A stretch of 21,921 nt of DNA, taken from the NCBI GenBank assembly GCA_003427395.1, contig BFEA01000380.1, positions 952,953 through 974,873 on the forward strand, written 5' to 3'. Positions 9,890-17,139 of this stretch are shown here, piece by piece; positions within the stretch are counted from its first letter, which is position 1, and every line of letters starts with the position of its first letter. The stretch comes from Chara braunii (lineage: Eukaryota; Streptophyta; Charophyceae; Charales; Characeae). The translations under genes and the position numbers were made by a program. Under the pieces are notes generated by a model. The model was not told the DNA's origin. It searched no databases and saw only the letters and a list, made by a program, of their open reading frames with translations.

Positions 9890-10330
9890 AATAGTAATAT
9901 CATAGTGATAATGCATGTATACGAGCTATCTTCCACGCTGGGTGCAGTCGAAGAGAGGGTGCGTTGCATCCGGGTTGGCAATCAGTCTCCTTCCTCCTAT
10001 TGAGGTGAGTGTTATCTCTCCTTTACCCTTTTCTCCCTCTCTCTCTCTCACATATTCACGCTCCTACGTTCATACCTACACACACACAAATGTGGTAGTG
10101 TATACCCCCATGTTGTCACGTGTCACAGTCTCATAATAGACAGTCTAGCACAACCCTTACTCATACACAGATGAAGAGAAGGGGATCAGACGAAGAGACG
10201 GGGAGCGGAGATTGGGAACGTCGTCAACACTAAGTCTTCGGTACAGATTCCTCGTTCCAATTTCTCAATCCCAAATGTCGAATCTGAATCCCAACATCGT
10301 CAAGTCCCAAAGTCACGAATCTCTCCTTCT
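9890..10330 (+). repeat. Duplicate array segment (donor module, CT tract, CA tract)
   Basis: The segment carries GAG/GTGAGT at 10,005, a CT-rich run (10,010-10,050), a CA-rich run (10,055-10,090), then ATACACAGATGAAGAGAAGG. From 10,165 to 10,330 it matches 11,997-12,180: both have CACAGA-GAAGAG-GGGTCAGACGAA, GAGAT-GGGAA-GTCGT and AAGTCTTCG-TACA in order. No coding capacity is conserved. Confidence 0.6.
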
Positions 10331-10889
10331 CTCTCGTTCTCCCTCTCTACGTTCTTCCCAAACTCTTCGTCCACCGGTAAAAAGGAGCCACTGAAACGTT
10401 CTCGGACCGTGCGAAAGAGTCCAAGGCCGTGGGTCTGAATCACATGGCGATCCTGACCAGCTTGGCAAGGTAGCAATTACCGCCTTGGATCTGGCCCCAT
10501 TTACATGACCAACAAGGATGCTTCCCAGCTCGACTGACCATCGTCCACGTGTCTGCCACCTCGTCAAAGCGAATGTGACAGAAGCTAGATCACTTCTCGC
10601 GCAAGCTATGACAGAATGCCTTCGCAGACCTATTACCAGCCTGCGGCTCTGACAACGAGCTATCTATCCATCGTGCACCTCTAACATGCCCAGGAGTACT
10701 GTATGGCTCTGCATAACGACATCCTTATTTTTGCCATGTGTCTGTCTCCCATGCATCCTAGATTTGCGGGACATATCGCTGACAGTATTGGCCATTTGTG
10801 AGGCGCGGCGAGTGTATCTTCCCGTCAAAACTGGAAAGATTCACTCGACATTTTCTCATGTGTTGAGCAGCGGAGTTGAGCCCACAACT

Positions 10890-10891
<2 letters not shown>
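10331..10891. other. Unassigned sequence
   Basis: No recognised motif. A frame starting at 10,686 runs about 65 residues of ordinary-looking sequence before entering the CT tract and the N gap, but lacks homology I recognise and is probably chance. Confidence 0.45.
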
Positions 10892-10955
<64 letters not shown>

Positions 10956-11065
10956 NNNNNNNNNNNNNNNNNNNNNNNNNNNNNNNNNNNNNNNNNNNNN
11001 NNNNNNNNNNNNNNNNNNNNNNNNNNNNNNNNNNNNNNNNNNNNNNNNNNNNNNNNNNNNNNNNN
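10892..11065. repeat. (CT)n tract running into a 110-base assembly gap
   Basis: A pure CT tract at 10,892-10,955 is cut by Ns at 10,956-11,065. Sequence resumes with GCAGATACTGAGAAGTCAGG. In related copies at 12,172 and 13,780 the same motif follows a CT-rich stretch ending CGTAGTCT, so the gap probably hides more CT repeat and that short junction. Confidence 0.95.
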
Positions 11066-11170
11066 GCAGATACTGAGAAGTCAGGTAGGGAGAGGGTGAA
11101 GAAGAGATGGTGGACTATGAAGAGGAAGAAGAAGAACTCTGTCTCTCTCACTCACATACACACACCCACA
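11066..11170 (+). repeat. GAAGAAGAA-CT-CA module, copy 1
   Basis: The module reads GATACTGAGAAGTCAGG, GGAGAGGGTGA, GATGGTGGACT, GAGGAAGAAGAAGAA, then a CT tract and a CA tract. The same order recurs at 12,176-12,285 and 13,787-13,955. The microsatellite is an integral part of this repeat family. Confidence 0.75.
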
Positions 11171-11250
11171 CGACTGACATTCCACGGGCGAGCGGGATCG
11201 AAAGCCTGACGACGGGCGAGCAGCGGCGAAGGAGCGATATTATCCGGCGC

Positions 11251-11300
11251 AAATGTACATTTTCCGTATTGTAGTGGGAGATTCATTCGGTTTAACTCCC
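11251..11300 (+). repeat. GATTCATTCG module
   Basis: GTACATTTTCCGTATTGTAG is followed by TGGGAGATTCATTCGGTTT. It is related to the 20,074 and 20,223 copies (TATATTTCCATGTTCTAGCG, then AAGATTCATTCGATTTTGC), to 12,518, 12,650 and 13,973, and to a reverse-complement copy at 12,295-12,350. Confidence 0.6.
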
Positions 11301-11344
11301 ATTGATGCAAGTAGCACGAAGCTCGCCGCCCGATCCATGTACAC

Positions 11345-11375
11345 CTACTCACATACGCACCCACACACATACATA

Positions 11376-11424
<49 letters not shown>
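11345..11424. repeat. (CA)n microsatellite
   Basis: Interrupted CA tract with CATACA variants, becoming pure CA from about 11,382 to 11,422. Confidence 0.97.
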
Positions 11425-11425
<1 letters not shown>

Positions 11426-11484
11426 AGTTCATAATTGACATCGCTCAAATAGTCCCACCATCATCATCGAAGAACTAGCGTTGA

Positions 11485-11690
11485 TCATCCTATCTGGTGC
11501 TCAGCGCCCAGACTACACGTGGCAGATCCCATCTAGCCTATACTACGAAGCCGAAAGATGACATCAACAGCATTCCCGAAGTACGAGCATATGTCGGCCG
11601 CCGTCTTTCTGCCTCGATCACCAGGTATGTCTCTCTTATCACTCACAACCTCGGCCCCACACACAGATGCCACGTGTCTCCATCTCTCCT
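11485..11690 (+). repeat. Segmental duplicate of 9,626-9,830, with donor-like module
   Basis: It shares ordered blocks with 9,626-9,830, including GACATCAACAG and GGTATGTCTCTC (GTATGT at 11,625), then CAGATGCCACGTG. Offset is about 1,860 bases. GGTGCTCAGCGCCCAG at 11,499 also matches GGTGCTCGGCGCCCAG at 9,454. Confidence 0.7.
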
Positions 11691-11996
11691 TCTCTCCTTC
11701 TCTCCTCTCTCTCCTTTTTTCTCTCTCCTCCCCTTTTCAATCTCTCTTCTTACTTGATCTCTCCTCCCTTTCTCAGTCTCTCTTCTCTCTTACTACGTGT
11801 ACGCGTGCTGCATACAGTAAAGGTGCAGACCAGAACAAGAACCGACCTCTCATGCACAGTATGAGGTAGCGTAGCGAAGACTTAGTTACCAATGATCCGA
11901 TCAATCAGCACCGCAATACAGCCCCGTCGTACATCATCATCGTTTCCGTGGTGTGAAGGGGCCTGGCGCTCACACAGGAAGATGCGCCGGTCCCGC
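11691..11996. other. CT-rich stretch, no gene
   Basis: 11,691-11,790 is pyrimidine-rich with CTCTCC/TTCTCT variants. 11,800-11,996 is mixed sequence without a recognised feature. Frames rich in Leu and Ser here translate the CT bias. Confidence 0.6.
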
Positions 11997-12290
11997 CATA
12001 CACAGACGAAGAGGAGGGGTCAGACGAAAGGAGGGGGGAGATGGGAATGTCGTTAATCACCAAGTCTTCGCTACAAGTCCCAGATAATCCCTCGTCGAAT
12101 GTCTGACTCCCATGTCATGCCCGGATCCTATGTTGTTAAGTCCCGAGTCACAACTCTCCCCCTTCTCTCGTAGTCTGCAGATGCCGTGAAGTCAGATGTT
12201 TGAGAGGGGGGAGAAGAAGATCGTGGACTGAGAGGAGGAAGAAGAAGAATTCTCTCTCCCTCTCTCACATACACACACATTCCATCGATA
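11997..12290 (+). repeat. Duplicate of 10,165-10,330 joined to GAAGAAGAA-CT-CA module, copy 2
   Basis: 12,000-12,180 matches 10,165-10,330 in order. 12,176-12,285 then repeats the module seen at 11,066: GAAGTCAG, GAGAGGGGGGAGAAG, TCGTGGACTGAGAGG, AAGAAGAAGAA, CT tract, CA tract. The joined copy shows that the two blocks were originally adjacent, so 10,165-11,170 and 11,997-12,290 are two copies of one longer unit. Confidence 0.65.
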
Positions 12291-12294
12291 GGAT

Positions 12295-12350
12295 GAGCAA
12301 AAACGGAATGAATCTTCCGCCGAAACGTGGAAACGTACACTGTCACTTCT
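12295..12350 (-). repeat. GATTCATTCG module, inverted copy
   Basis: Read on the minus strand: GTACGTTTCCACGTTTCGG, then CGGAAGATTCATTCCGTTTT and TGCTC. It aligns with the plus-strand copies at 20,074 and 20,223 over about 45 bases. This is the only inverted copy noticed. Confidence 0.6.
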
Positions 12351-12517
12351 TGATTTGCTCATTCTACTGATCCAAGTATCTTGCGGCGAGCTGCTGGTAG
12401 GAAACCTGTAGGCTTTCACACATCCACACACACACATATACATACGAGTGCACGGGTGGCCATCTTGCTGACGAGTCAGGACGATGGCGTGACAGCAGGC
12501 GAGCCCGAGCGACGGTG

Positions 12518-12700
12518 TCTATTCCCATGCTGCAGCTGGAGATTCGATCGATTTTGCTCGGCGCATCATCGGAGGTGGCGCAAGGTTGCATCGAGGTAGG
12601 ATTACACACACTCTCACTCACACCCGGATACACACGCATATCCATGATGATGCATGTATCACTATTCTAGCGGTAGATTCGTCGATCCTTGCTCGTTTCT
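12518..12700 (+). repeat. Two GATTCGTTCG-type modules around a CA tract
   Basis: TTCCCATGCTGCAGCTGGAG plus ATTCGATCGATTTTGCTCGG (12,519-12,560) and GCATGTATCACTATTCTAG plus CGGTAGATTCGTCGATCC (12,651-12,689) are two copies. They are separated by a GTAGG step and a CA-rich tract (12,604-12,640). An isolated N lies at 12,709. Confidence 0.55.
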
Positions 12701-13049
12701 GGCTAATGNCCAATGCCCCGGCCTATTCTACTCGACTATCCTACAATTCAGCCGTATTCACTTGACAGGCTCGCTTCGATCCTGGAAGATCAACGTACAT
12801 GATGTCAACCCGACGGTTGACCTTCTCCTCACGCGCAAGGTACGTATCCCGCCTCCCTCATCAGACCTTGAGACTCATGCTCGCGCCCCTTTTTTCATCC
12901 CTCTATTTCACAATCGTCTTCTTCTCCGCCGCATTCTCTCTTCTCCCTTGCGATACTTTCTCTCTTTCTCGCACATACACTCATGTATACTCGCACGCAC
13001 GCACACACACGTGTGATGTACAGTCCCACGTTGTAGTGTTACATACATT
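12701..13049. other. Donor-like module in CT/CA-rich sequence
   Basis: ATGATGTCAACCCGACGGTT at 12,799 is followed by AAG/GTACGT at 12,840 and pyrimidine-rich sequence, then CA-rich sequence to about 13,013 and TGTGATGTACAGTCCCACG. This matches the block order downstream of 10,005. No gene. Confidence 0.5.
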
Positions 13050-13093
13050 TTTTATTTATTTATTTATTTATCTATTTAATTATTTATTTAATC
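13050..13093. repeat. (TTTA)n microsatellite
   Basis: TTTA repeats with TCTA and TAAT interruptions. Confidence 0.9.
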
Positions 13094-13278
13094 ACGCTAT
13101 CGATGGGGTAGCGTTAGGCTAGTCGTGGGGTAAGAAACTTACCCCTTTCCTTTCTCTTCTCCCCGTCGTCGTCTTCGCCCGGTCGACTAGTTACTCCCCT
13201 TCTCTCCAACACGATCTGCCGCGTTGCGCCTCATGTCGAAGGCATGGCGTGGGAGTCGACCGTCACCAAGTTGATCGG

Positions 13279-13560
13279 GTAAGTCTCCCTCTTCACCCTT
13301 TTCTCATCCTCTCCTTCTTTTTCTTTTTNTTCTTCTTCTTCCCCTTTCTTTGCTTCCCCCGCTATTTCCCTCTTCTCCCTCTAAATGATAAGGTTCAATG
13401 ATCCTTCACATCACCCCCAGCGGCAACCACCTAGATTAATGTGATCCAAACACTTCATTGGACTATTCAATCGGTAGGAGTGACGACGGCGTGTACAAAG
13501 GGCACGGACGTAATCAGCGCGAGCTGATGACTCGTGCCTACTAGGCATTTTCTCGTTAAG
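13279..13560 (+). repeat. Duplicated block A
   Basis: From GTAAGT at 13,279, through a CT-rich run (N at 13,329), TGATAAGGTT at 13,387, GTAGGAGTGACGACGGCGTG and then GGACGTAATCA at 13,506 and GCGAGCTGATGACTCG to TACTAGGCATT. The same series is found at 14,267-14,530, offset about 961 bases in the distal part. CGAG-CTGATGA-CTCG is a small perfect hairpin in both. Confidence 0.8.
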
Positions 13561-13700
13561 GACCGGTAATTACAACAGTCTATCCATATTAATAAATAAA
13601 ATATATATGTATATAAAATAAACAATAATAAATAATAGTAGAAATAGCAATATAATAATAACAATATTAGTAATAAGTAAGTCATAATAAATGCATTCTA
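13561..13700. repeat. AT-rich degenerate AAT/ATAA microsatellite
   Basis: Mixed AATAA, ATAT and AATAG units at about 13,590-13,690. The minus-strand Leu/Tyr-rich frame is repeat translation. Confidence 0.85.
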
Positions 13701-13779
13701 GCTACCCCTATAGTCAGATACAGTCATATTGGTCTTTTCATGACGGCTACGATGATGGTCAGGAATCTCTCTCTCTCTG

Positions 13780-14012
13780 TCGTAGTCTGTTGATACTGAG
13801 AAGTCAGGCGGCGAGAGGGTGAGAGAGAGATGGACTTAGAAGAGGAAGAAGAAGAACCATCTCTCTTTCTCTCTCTCTTCCTCTCCCTCACACACACACA
13901 CACACACACACTTCTCACGCACGCACTCACGCACACACACACTCACACACACATGTAAGTGCAGTAATGCACACTTCCTTGTCCTACCGGTAGATTCATT
14001 GGATTCTGCCCA
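13780..14012 (+). repeat. GAAGAAGAA-CT-CA module, copy 3, plus GATTCATTGG module
   Basis: GATACTGAGAAGTCAGG at 13,794 matches 11,069 over 17 bases. It is followed by GAGAGGGTGAGAGAGAGATG, GAGGAAGAAGAAGAA, a CT tract and a long CA tract (13,888-13,953). CCGGTAGATTCATTGGATT at 13,987 and GGCAGAAGTAGTCGGG correspond to 11,284-11,320. The unit order microsatellite, GATTCATTCG, GCA-AAGTAG is therefore preserved between the 11-kb and 14-kb copies. Confidence 0.7.
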
Positions 14013-14266
14013 TCCCATTGGCAGAAGTAGTCGGGTCGTAGCGTGATCGTCACGCATTCGCGCACACGTACGAGCACACACCCACATCTCCATCGATACT
14101 CACCTACACATACTCACATAGGTAGCGTGGTAGTATTCATCCAACCGAGGGAAGCATCGGCGATTGGTCGCGAGATTGGAAACTTACCCGTTCTCAATCT
14201 CCCGCTTCATCGTCGTCCTCGTTGTAGTCAGCGTCGCCGTCATCGTCATTGCCGCACCTCGCTCAG

Positions 14267-14530
14267 GTAAGTATTATCCTCCTCCTTTATCCCTTCTCCT
14301 TCTTCTCTCTCCCCTTCCTCTTCTTCTTCCTCTTTCCCCTCTTCGTGATAAGGTTTTGATGAACTTTTCAAAGCACCCTTGGCGAACAAACTGCCGAGAT
14401 CACCGCAGTCCAGACACCTCACCGGATCCCAATCGTAGGAGCGACGGCGGTGTATACAAAGCGCAGGGACGTAATCAACGCGAGCTGATGACTCGCGTTT
14501 ACTAGGCATTCCTCGTTCAAGATCGATAAT
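14267..14530 (+). repeat. Duplicated block B
   Basis: Second copy of 13,279-13,560. It begins AG/GTAAGT, has a CT-rich run, GTGATAAGGTT at 14,344, then GTAGGAGCGACGGCGGTG, GGACGTAATCAACGCGAG, CTGATGACTCG and TACTAGGCATT. The last ~70 bases are far better conserved than the middle. Confidence 0.8.
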
Positions 14531-15000
14531 TCTCTCCCGTCGCGTTGAATCCCCTTCCTTTCTCTTCCTTCTCCTACTCTCTCCTCCTCCACCTTCTCCT
14601 TCTTCTACTTGTCGTCGCGCTTGTCTGACTGCACGTGCTTCTTCCTCGCGCTACCTCTCCACGTGATTCTCGCTTTTTTTCCTACTCTCCCGATGTGTCC
14701 AGGTTGTGCCCCCGGTTTTCGAGCTCCGTGAGCACATGGCGTCGATGTCCAGGCCCCCCGTCACTCACGATCTTGGCCAGTTCGTTGGCTGTGTTACCAA
14801 CTGCATCCGCCCTGTTTTCCGTGGTAGATTCGTAAAAACGAATCCACCAAGAAGATCACGGACGAAATTCGAAAGAAAGAAAACTAATAAATGGAAAACG
14901 AAATCTAACTAATAAACACAAAAGAAAAGAAATCAAAGAAAACAAAAGAATCTATCCACTAACCACCTTGCCTTGCCAAGTGGCATGCCTTGTTTTCAAA
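14531..15000. other. CT-rich then A-rich sequence with a hairpin
   Basis: 14,540-14,620 is pyrimidine-rich. GGTAGATTCG (14,822-14,831) pairs with CGAATCCACC (14,837-14,846) with one mismatch around TAAAA. 14,847-14,960 is A-rich and could be the tail of a short retroelement reading in the plus direction. No protein signature. Confidence 0.5.
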
Positions 15001-15002
15001 CG

Positions 15003-15066
15003 GGGCTAACTGTAATCTAGTGAACCTACCTAACTCGGATTTTTAGGTCGCGGGTTCGAGCCCCCA
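15003..15066 (+). other. tRNA-like fragment with strong B box
   Basis: GCGGGTTCGAGCCCCCAC contains a near-ideal B box (GGGTTCGAGCC, 15,052-15,062), and CCTAA/TTAGG can form an anticodon-like stem just before it. The 5' half does not give a good D arm. I read it as a tRNA-derived repeat piece and not a working tRNA. Confidence 0.35.
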
Positions 15067-15124
15067 CTAACTCAACCGATTGAAGACTAAAATAAAGCTC
15101 CTCGTAAAAGGGAACTAGTTTTGG

Positions 15125-15196
15125 TGGTTGGGCAGATTCGATCCCCGGGTCTATCGCATGATAGCTTTGCACCAATACCTACTGAGCTAGCTCCCA
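15125..15196 (-). other. tRNA-like sequence, probable SINE head
   Basis: On the minus strand TAGCTCAGTAGG (15,189-15,178) matches the RNA polymerase III A box, and GGGATCGAATCT (15,145-15,134) matches the B box. The 44-base start-to-start distance is exactly that of a tRNA. CTATC/GATAG forms an anticodon-type stem, and ACCACCA follows the CTGCCCA end. The acceptor and D stems pair poorly, so this is more likely a tRNA-derived SINE head or pseudogene than a functional tRNA. Confidence 0.5.
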
Positions 15197-15278
15197 CTTC
15201 GAAAAGTAAAGGAGCCGCTCTGGTATTTATAGAGCTCCGGCTCAGCCCAACTAGCGGCATGAGCCTATTTCGAAGTTT

Positions 15279-15345
15279 GTGTGTGTGTATGCGTGCCGGT
15301 CCGCACGCCTGTCGGTTTGAATATGTGTGTGTGTGTGTGGCCTGC
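15279..15345. repeat. Interrupted (TG)n tract
   Basis: Two TG runs separated by ATGCGTGCCGGTCCGCACGC, which itself can fold (GTGCCGG..CCGCAC). Confidence 0.8.
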
Positions 15346-15420
15346 AAGGGTACTTGGCTGCTTGGGAGGCCCAGCAGACCGGTACTTACCTATAACCGTG
15401 ACATCGAGGGTCGTGGCCGG

Positions 15421-15490
15421 GAAAACACTCAAATGGCAGGAAAAGAAGCCCACGACATCTTAGAGTAGCCGAAAACACTCAAGTAGCAGG
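15421..15490. repeat. 20-bp direct repeat pair
   Basis: GAAAACACTCAAATGGCAGG (15,421-15,440) recurs with two changes at 15,471-15,490. No gene is evident between 15,200 and 15,925. A perfect ACTCGG/CCGAGT inverted repeat sits near 15,536-15,550. Confidence 0.75.
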
Positions 15491-15717
15491 TAGGTCGGTA
15501 CCTCACTAAGTAGAGGTAGATGCAACGAGTACTTGACTCGGAGGCCGAGTAGGGAAAGACAAAAACCGAAATTTTCAGAACCCCCAGTACTAGAAGGAAG
15601 ACAGGCACCGGACCAAGTCTCAGTGCGTGTCATAGTCCTACCTGACACAATCATCAGTCCAACTGACCCTTCGACCTCTTCCGTCGAGGGGCATTACTAC
15701 CGATCCTAATCACCACG

Positions 15718-15740
15718 GCGCGCGTTATAGTAACGCGCGC
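15718..15740. repeat. Perfect 10-bp palindrome, 3-base loop
   Basis: GCGCGCGTTA, then TAG, then TAACGCGCGC. It is a perfect, very GC-rich stem and lies within 220 bases of the point where the hAT 5' half ends. Confidence 0.9.
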
Positions 15741-15898
15741 ACACACTTACCAAAATTTTCTCACCGATTTTTGCCCCGGCCTCAGTGGCCGAGGAATTTT
15801 GCTCCCAGTGTCACGCCAAGCGTGCACACCCCTCTTGTTTCCAGACAGGCTACGTCATGGTAGCTGACGTCGTCATCGTGCCGAATGCAAAGACATGG

Positions 15899-15924
15899 CA
15901 AAATACCCTTGTAAGGGTATTTTG
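15899..15924. repeat. Perfect 12-bp palindrome, 2-base spacer
   Basis: CAAAATACCCTT, GT, AAGGGTATTTTG. It lies within about 10 bases of the last hAT-like codons (EHGRIT, minus strand, near 15,933). GGCAAAATACCC-like sequences resemble the termini of some plant DNA transposons, but no partner terminus was found. Confidence 0.9.
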
Positions 15925-17111
15925 TCCGATAACGTGATTCGCCCATGCTCTGGCATCTACTCAAGCCTTTGGAGCATGTTCGCCGCGACGACGTAAGCCG
16001 AGGCAGAGTCGGTGCAGATTGCGTTCACCCACCTAGGAGGGAAGTCGTCGAACACCTTGATCAAGCGCACCAAAACATCAGGCGCTCGGTCTCGCTCACC
16101 CTCCCTATTCATCGTCTGGACCATCATCACCCCACGTGATCCGCCGACAAGAAAGTTAACGATGGGTCTAGCATCGCGTGACTTCCTGCCGTCCGACATG
16201 ATGGTATTCCCCATGACATAGAAAGGAGCATTGACCTCCGCGAGATCAGCTGCCACATCGTCCGCCGTGCGGACAACTATCTCAATGTCAGCAATCTCAT
16301 TCTCCGAAGGCCACAAAACCTTCACTGGCCCCAGCAAGTCCTTGAAGTGTCGGACAAGGTCCTTCCACGGCTCGCTCCGGAAGACATTGAACGGCAGACA
16401 CTGACTGTAGACAAACCTCAAGAACCTCTTCTTGAACTTCATCTTCCATTGTGACGAGTATGACTCCATGATCGTATTTTGTCTCAACCTCTTCTGTGCT
16501 CCCGGCCTCGACCCTCCTCTCTATCCTTTCTCTTCCCCGTAGACGGTCCCGCCTCGTCCGCACCCACATGCACCTGTGTGCGAGCCGACACGTGTGCATC
16601 CTTAAAGTATTGGCCTTGCTGCCCCCCCGGCTCACTCACAACGCCCTTCCCTCGCTCCGTCCCTGACCGGGCCTGACGGCCCCGCCCGGGCACCCTCCTC
16701 CACGACATTGTCCACGTCGACCACGTCCTCGTCATCCCTCATCTCTCCCAACCCTCCCTCGTCCCTGCGTGGATCCATCGCAGGCGCGGGATCGTGAAGC
16801 TCCTCAAACCGAAGCATCCGCTCAAGGATCTTCCCGTCCAGCTTGTAGTCGGTGTTGTAATGTATGTCCACAAGCGCCTCGCCGGTCACTGTCTGACATC
16901 CCTTCCTCTGCTTGAAATGGCGCCCCGCCACGTACTGGTTGCCCTGGAACTCATGGCCGCAAAATAGGCACTTCAACATGTGATTCCCACGGAACCTCTC
17001 GTCGAGATTCTGACCCACGCGGATGTACTTGTAGATGCATCACTTCTTTTGTGCCTTGCGGTTCTCATCCTCCCCGGCATCCTCGAAAACTCGTGCCTGA
17101 CTACGTCCCAT
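15925..17111 (-). pseudogene. hAT-like transposase pseudogene, 5' half (BED + DUF659)
   Basis: Read from ATG at 17,111: MGRSQARVFEDAGEDENRK, a TGA at 17,040-17,042, then RVGQNLDERFRGNHMLKCLF and a BED-type finger (C-x2-C then H..C, about 16,900-16,975). A linker crosses two frames (to 16,632, then 16,735-16,484) and contains GPSTGKRKDREEGRGREH. The third frame (16,487-15,957) is the DUF659 region: YSSQWKMKFKKRFLRFVYSQ, SDGRKSRDARPIVNFLVGG and ICTDSASAYVVAANML, holding the Asp of SDG and of TDSAS. A TAG at 15,957 interrupts, EHGRIT follows, and similarity then stops. The W-x-P-C and hATC parts are absent here and are found at 932-3,481. Confidence 0.85.
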
Positions 17112-17139
17112 CGTGGTCGTCCGCCGAGTGCCAAGGTCT

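Noticed and set aside
13520-14495. CTGATGA at 13,524 and 14,485 as further hammerhead cores
   Set aside because: Both sit inside a CGAG-CTGATGA-CTCG palindrome. No GAAAC follows and no helix II or III can be drawn.
3475-15930. A clean transposon with matching ends filling the whole gap between the hAT halves
   Set aside because: Only the six bases TCGGAC are shared between the two inward-reading edges. No convincing terminal inverted repeat or target duplication was found by eye.
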